From NCBI RefSeq assembly GCF_051014685.1, contig NW_027479249.1:62001-126000 (forward strand): a stretch of 64,000 bases of DNA. Reading direction: 5' to 3'. Positions 63,101-64,000 of this stretch are shown piece by piece. The notes under the pieces were generated by a model. That model did no database searches, had not been told where the DNA came from, and was given only the letters and a program-made list of their open reading frames with translations. Numbering within the stretch: position 1 is the stretch's first letter; each line of letters begins with the position of its first letter. A program made the position numbers and the translations under genes. The DNA is from Ptiloglossa arizonensis. Lineage: Eukaryota > Arthropoda > Insecta > Hymenoptera > Colletidae.

Positions 63101-64000
63101 TTCGAGTATCAAACCTGCGAAAATTTTGATGGTTTCTCTACCATTCCTTAACTTCAAACTCCCATACCTCGCGAACGGATTGACGAACTCGAGAAATTCC
63201 TGTTGAATGTGGAAGTAGAAACTCGCCCGATTACAACGGTATGTGTATTTTTCCCCTAGGCCTTTGTAGTTATTGGTTTCGAGTATCAGACTTGCGAAAA
63301 TTTTTATGGTTTCTCAACCATTCCTTAACTTCAAACTCCCATATCTCGCGAGCGCATTGACGAACTCGAGAAATTCCTGTTGCATCTGAAAGTAGAAACT
63401 AGCCCGATTACAATGGTGTGTGTACTTTTCCCCTAGGCCATTCCAGTTATTGGTTTCGAGTATTCGACCAGCGAAAATTTTGATGGTTTCTCAACCATTC
63501 CTTAACTTTAAACTCCCATATCTCGCGAATGGATTGACGAACTCGAGAAATTCCTGTTGCATGTGGAAGTAGAAACTCGCCCGATTACAACGGTATGTGT
63601 ATTTTTCCCCAAGGCCTTTGTAGTTATTGGTTTCGAGTATCAGACTTGCGAAAATTTTGATGGTATCTCAACCATTCCTTAACTTCAAACTGCCATATCT
63701 CGCGAACGGATTGACGAACTCGAGAAATTCCTGTTGCATCTGAAAGTAGAAACTCGCCCGATTACAAAGGAATGTGTATTTTTCCCCTAGGCCATTGTAG
63801 TTATTGGTTTCGAGTATCAGACTTGCGAAAATTTTGATGGTTTCTCAACCATTCCTTAACTTCACACTTACATATCTCGCGAACGGATTGACGAACTCGA
63901 GAAATTCCTGTTGTATCTGAAAGTAGAAACTCGCCCGGTTAGAATGGTGTGTGTACTTCTCCCCTAGGCCATTCCAGTTATTGGTTTCGTGTATCGGACC
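57151..64000 (+). repeat. 7.6 kb HOR, copy 2 (cut by window edge)
   Basis: Starts near 57,150 with GCGAAAGGATTGACGAATTCG and follows copy 1 to the last base. The final TTCGTGTATCGGACC matches copy 1 at about 56,377-56,391, including the uncommon CGGACC variant. If the unit is complete it should end near 64,760. One unit is missing near 58,370 relative to copy 1, where CAAGCATTCC joins directly to the GACGAGCTCGAGAAATTACTG unit. Confidence 0.9.

Larger units (their letters stand above)
1..64000 (+). repeat. 177-bp satellite array filling the window
   Basis: The same unit recurs every 177 bp without a break: the GTAGAAACTCG start lies at 1, 178, 355, 532 and 709 and continues to the window end, about 360 units, all in one orientation. 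Each unit carries a poly-pyrimidine run ending in CCCCTAGG, then GTTATTGGTTTCGAGTATC, GCGAAAATTTTGATGG, TCTCAACCATTCCTTAAC, TCGCGAACGGATTGACGAAC, CTCGAG and TTGCATCTGAAA. The palindromes CCTAGG, TCGCGA, CTCGAG and AAAATTTT are well kept; the stretch from GATTACAA to GTAG is the most variable. Unit length is close to nucleosome repeat length, as in many centromeric satellites. The start phase is arbitrary. I do not recognise the family by name. No unique sequence enters at either edge, so the array extends beyond the window both ways. Confidence 0.97.

Noticed and set aside
1..64000. CRISPR array
   Set aside because: There are no short repeats alternating with unique spacers: the whole 177-bp unit repeats, and nothing resembling cas genes is present.
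1..64000. Alpha satellite or another named satellite family
   Set aside because: The unit length is similar to 171 bp, but the sequence does not match the alpha-satellite consensus as I know it, and I recognise no named family; a database search (Dfam, Repbase, NCBI nt) would be needed to settle the identity.
1..64000. Inverted segments within the array
   Set aside because: The orientation markers (CCCCTAGG preceding TCGCGAACGG, then TTGCATCTGAAA) keep the same order throughout; I found no switch point.

Overview
The whole 64 kb window is one uninterrupted block of satellite DNA. A unit of 177 bp, present about 360 times, runs head-to-tail in a single orientation from the first base to the last. 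I see no unique flanking sequence, transposon, RNA gene or convincing protein gene. This is the organisation of a eukaryotic centromeric, pericentromeric or other heterochromatic array. The unit is about 41% GC (73 of 177 in a hand-built consensus) and has about 10 CpG per unit, more than its base composition predicts. That argues weakly for a genome without heavy germline CpG methylation, for example many invertebrates. The species cannot be named from the sequence.

Layout. Positions 1-5.2 kb: two diverged copies of a ~2.5-2.8 kb higher-order repeat (HOR), opening with a clear A/B dimer (354 bp) pattern. Positions 5.2-9.6 kb: mixed monomers, a 56-bp truncated monomer, and a tandem 1,593-bp nine-monomer duplication. 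Positions 10.0-16.1 kb: a long block that recurs at 25.8-32.3 kb. Positions 16-24 kb: a mosaic that recurs at 38-44 kb and 46.5-50 kb. Positions 32.8-41 kb: three successive ~3.0-3.2 kb HOR copies. Positions 42.9-45.1 kb: a tandem 1,118-bp duplication carrying the truncated monomer. Positions 38.5-43.6 kb recur at 48.0-53.1 kb. Positions 49.4-64 kb: a 7.6-7.8 kb unit in tandem, its second copy running off the window edge.

The history is written in whole-monomer gains and losses. Offsets between copies differ by multiples of 177 bp, give or take a few single-base indels, as expected from repeated unequal exchange or amplification. Because 177 is 3 x 59, reading frames stay in phase from unit to unit. 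This yields many short, repetitive open frames on both strands that should not be called genes. Block edges below were placed by eye and are good to roughly +/-50 bp; identities are by-eye impressions except where differences were counted.
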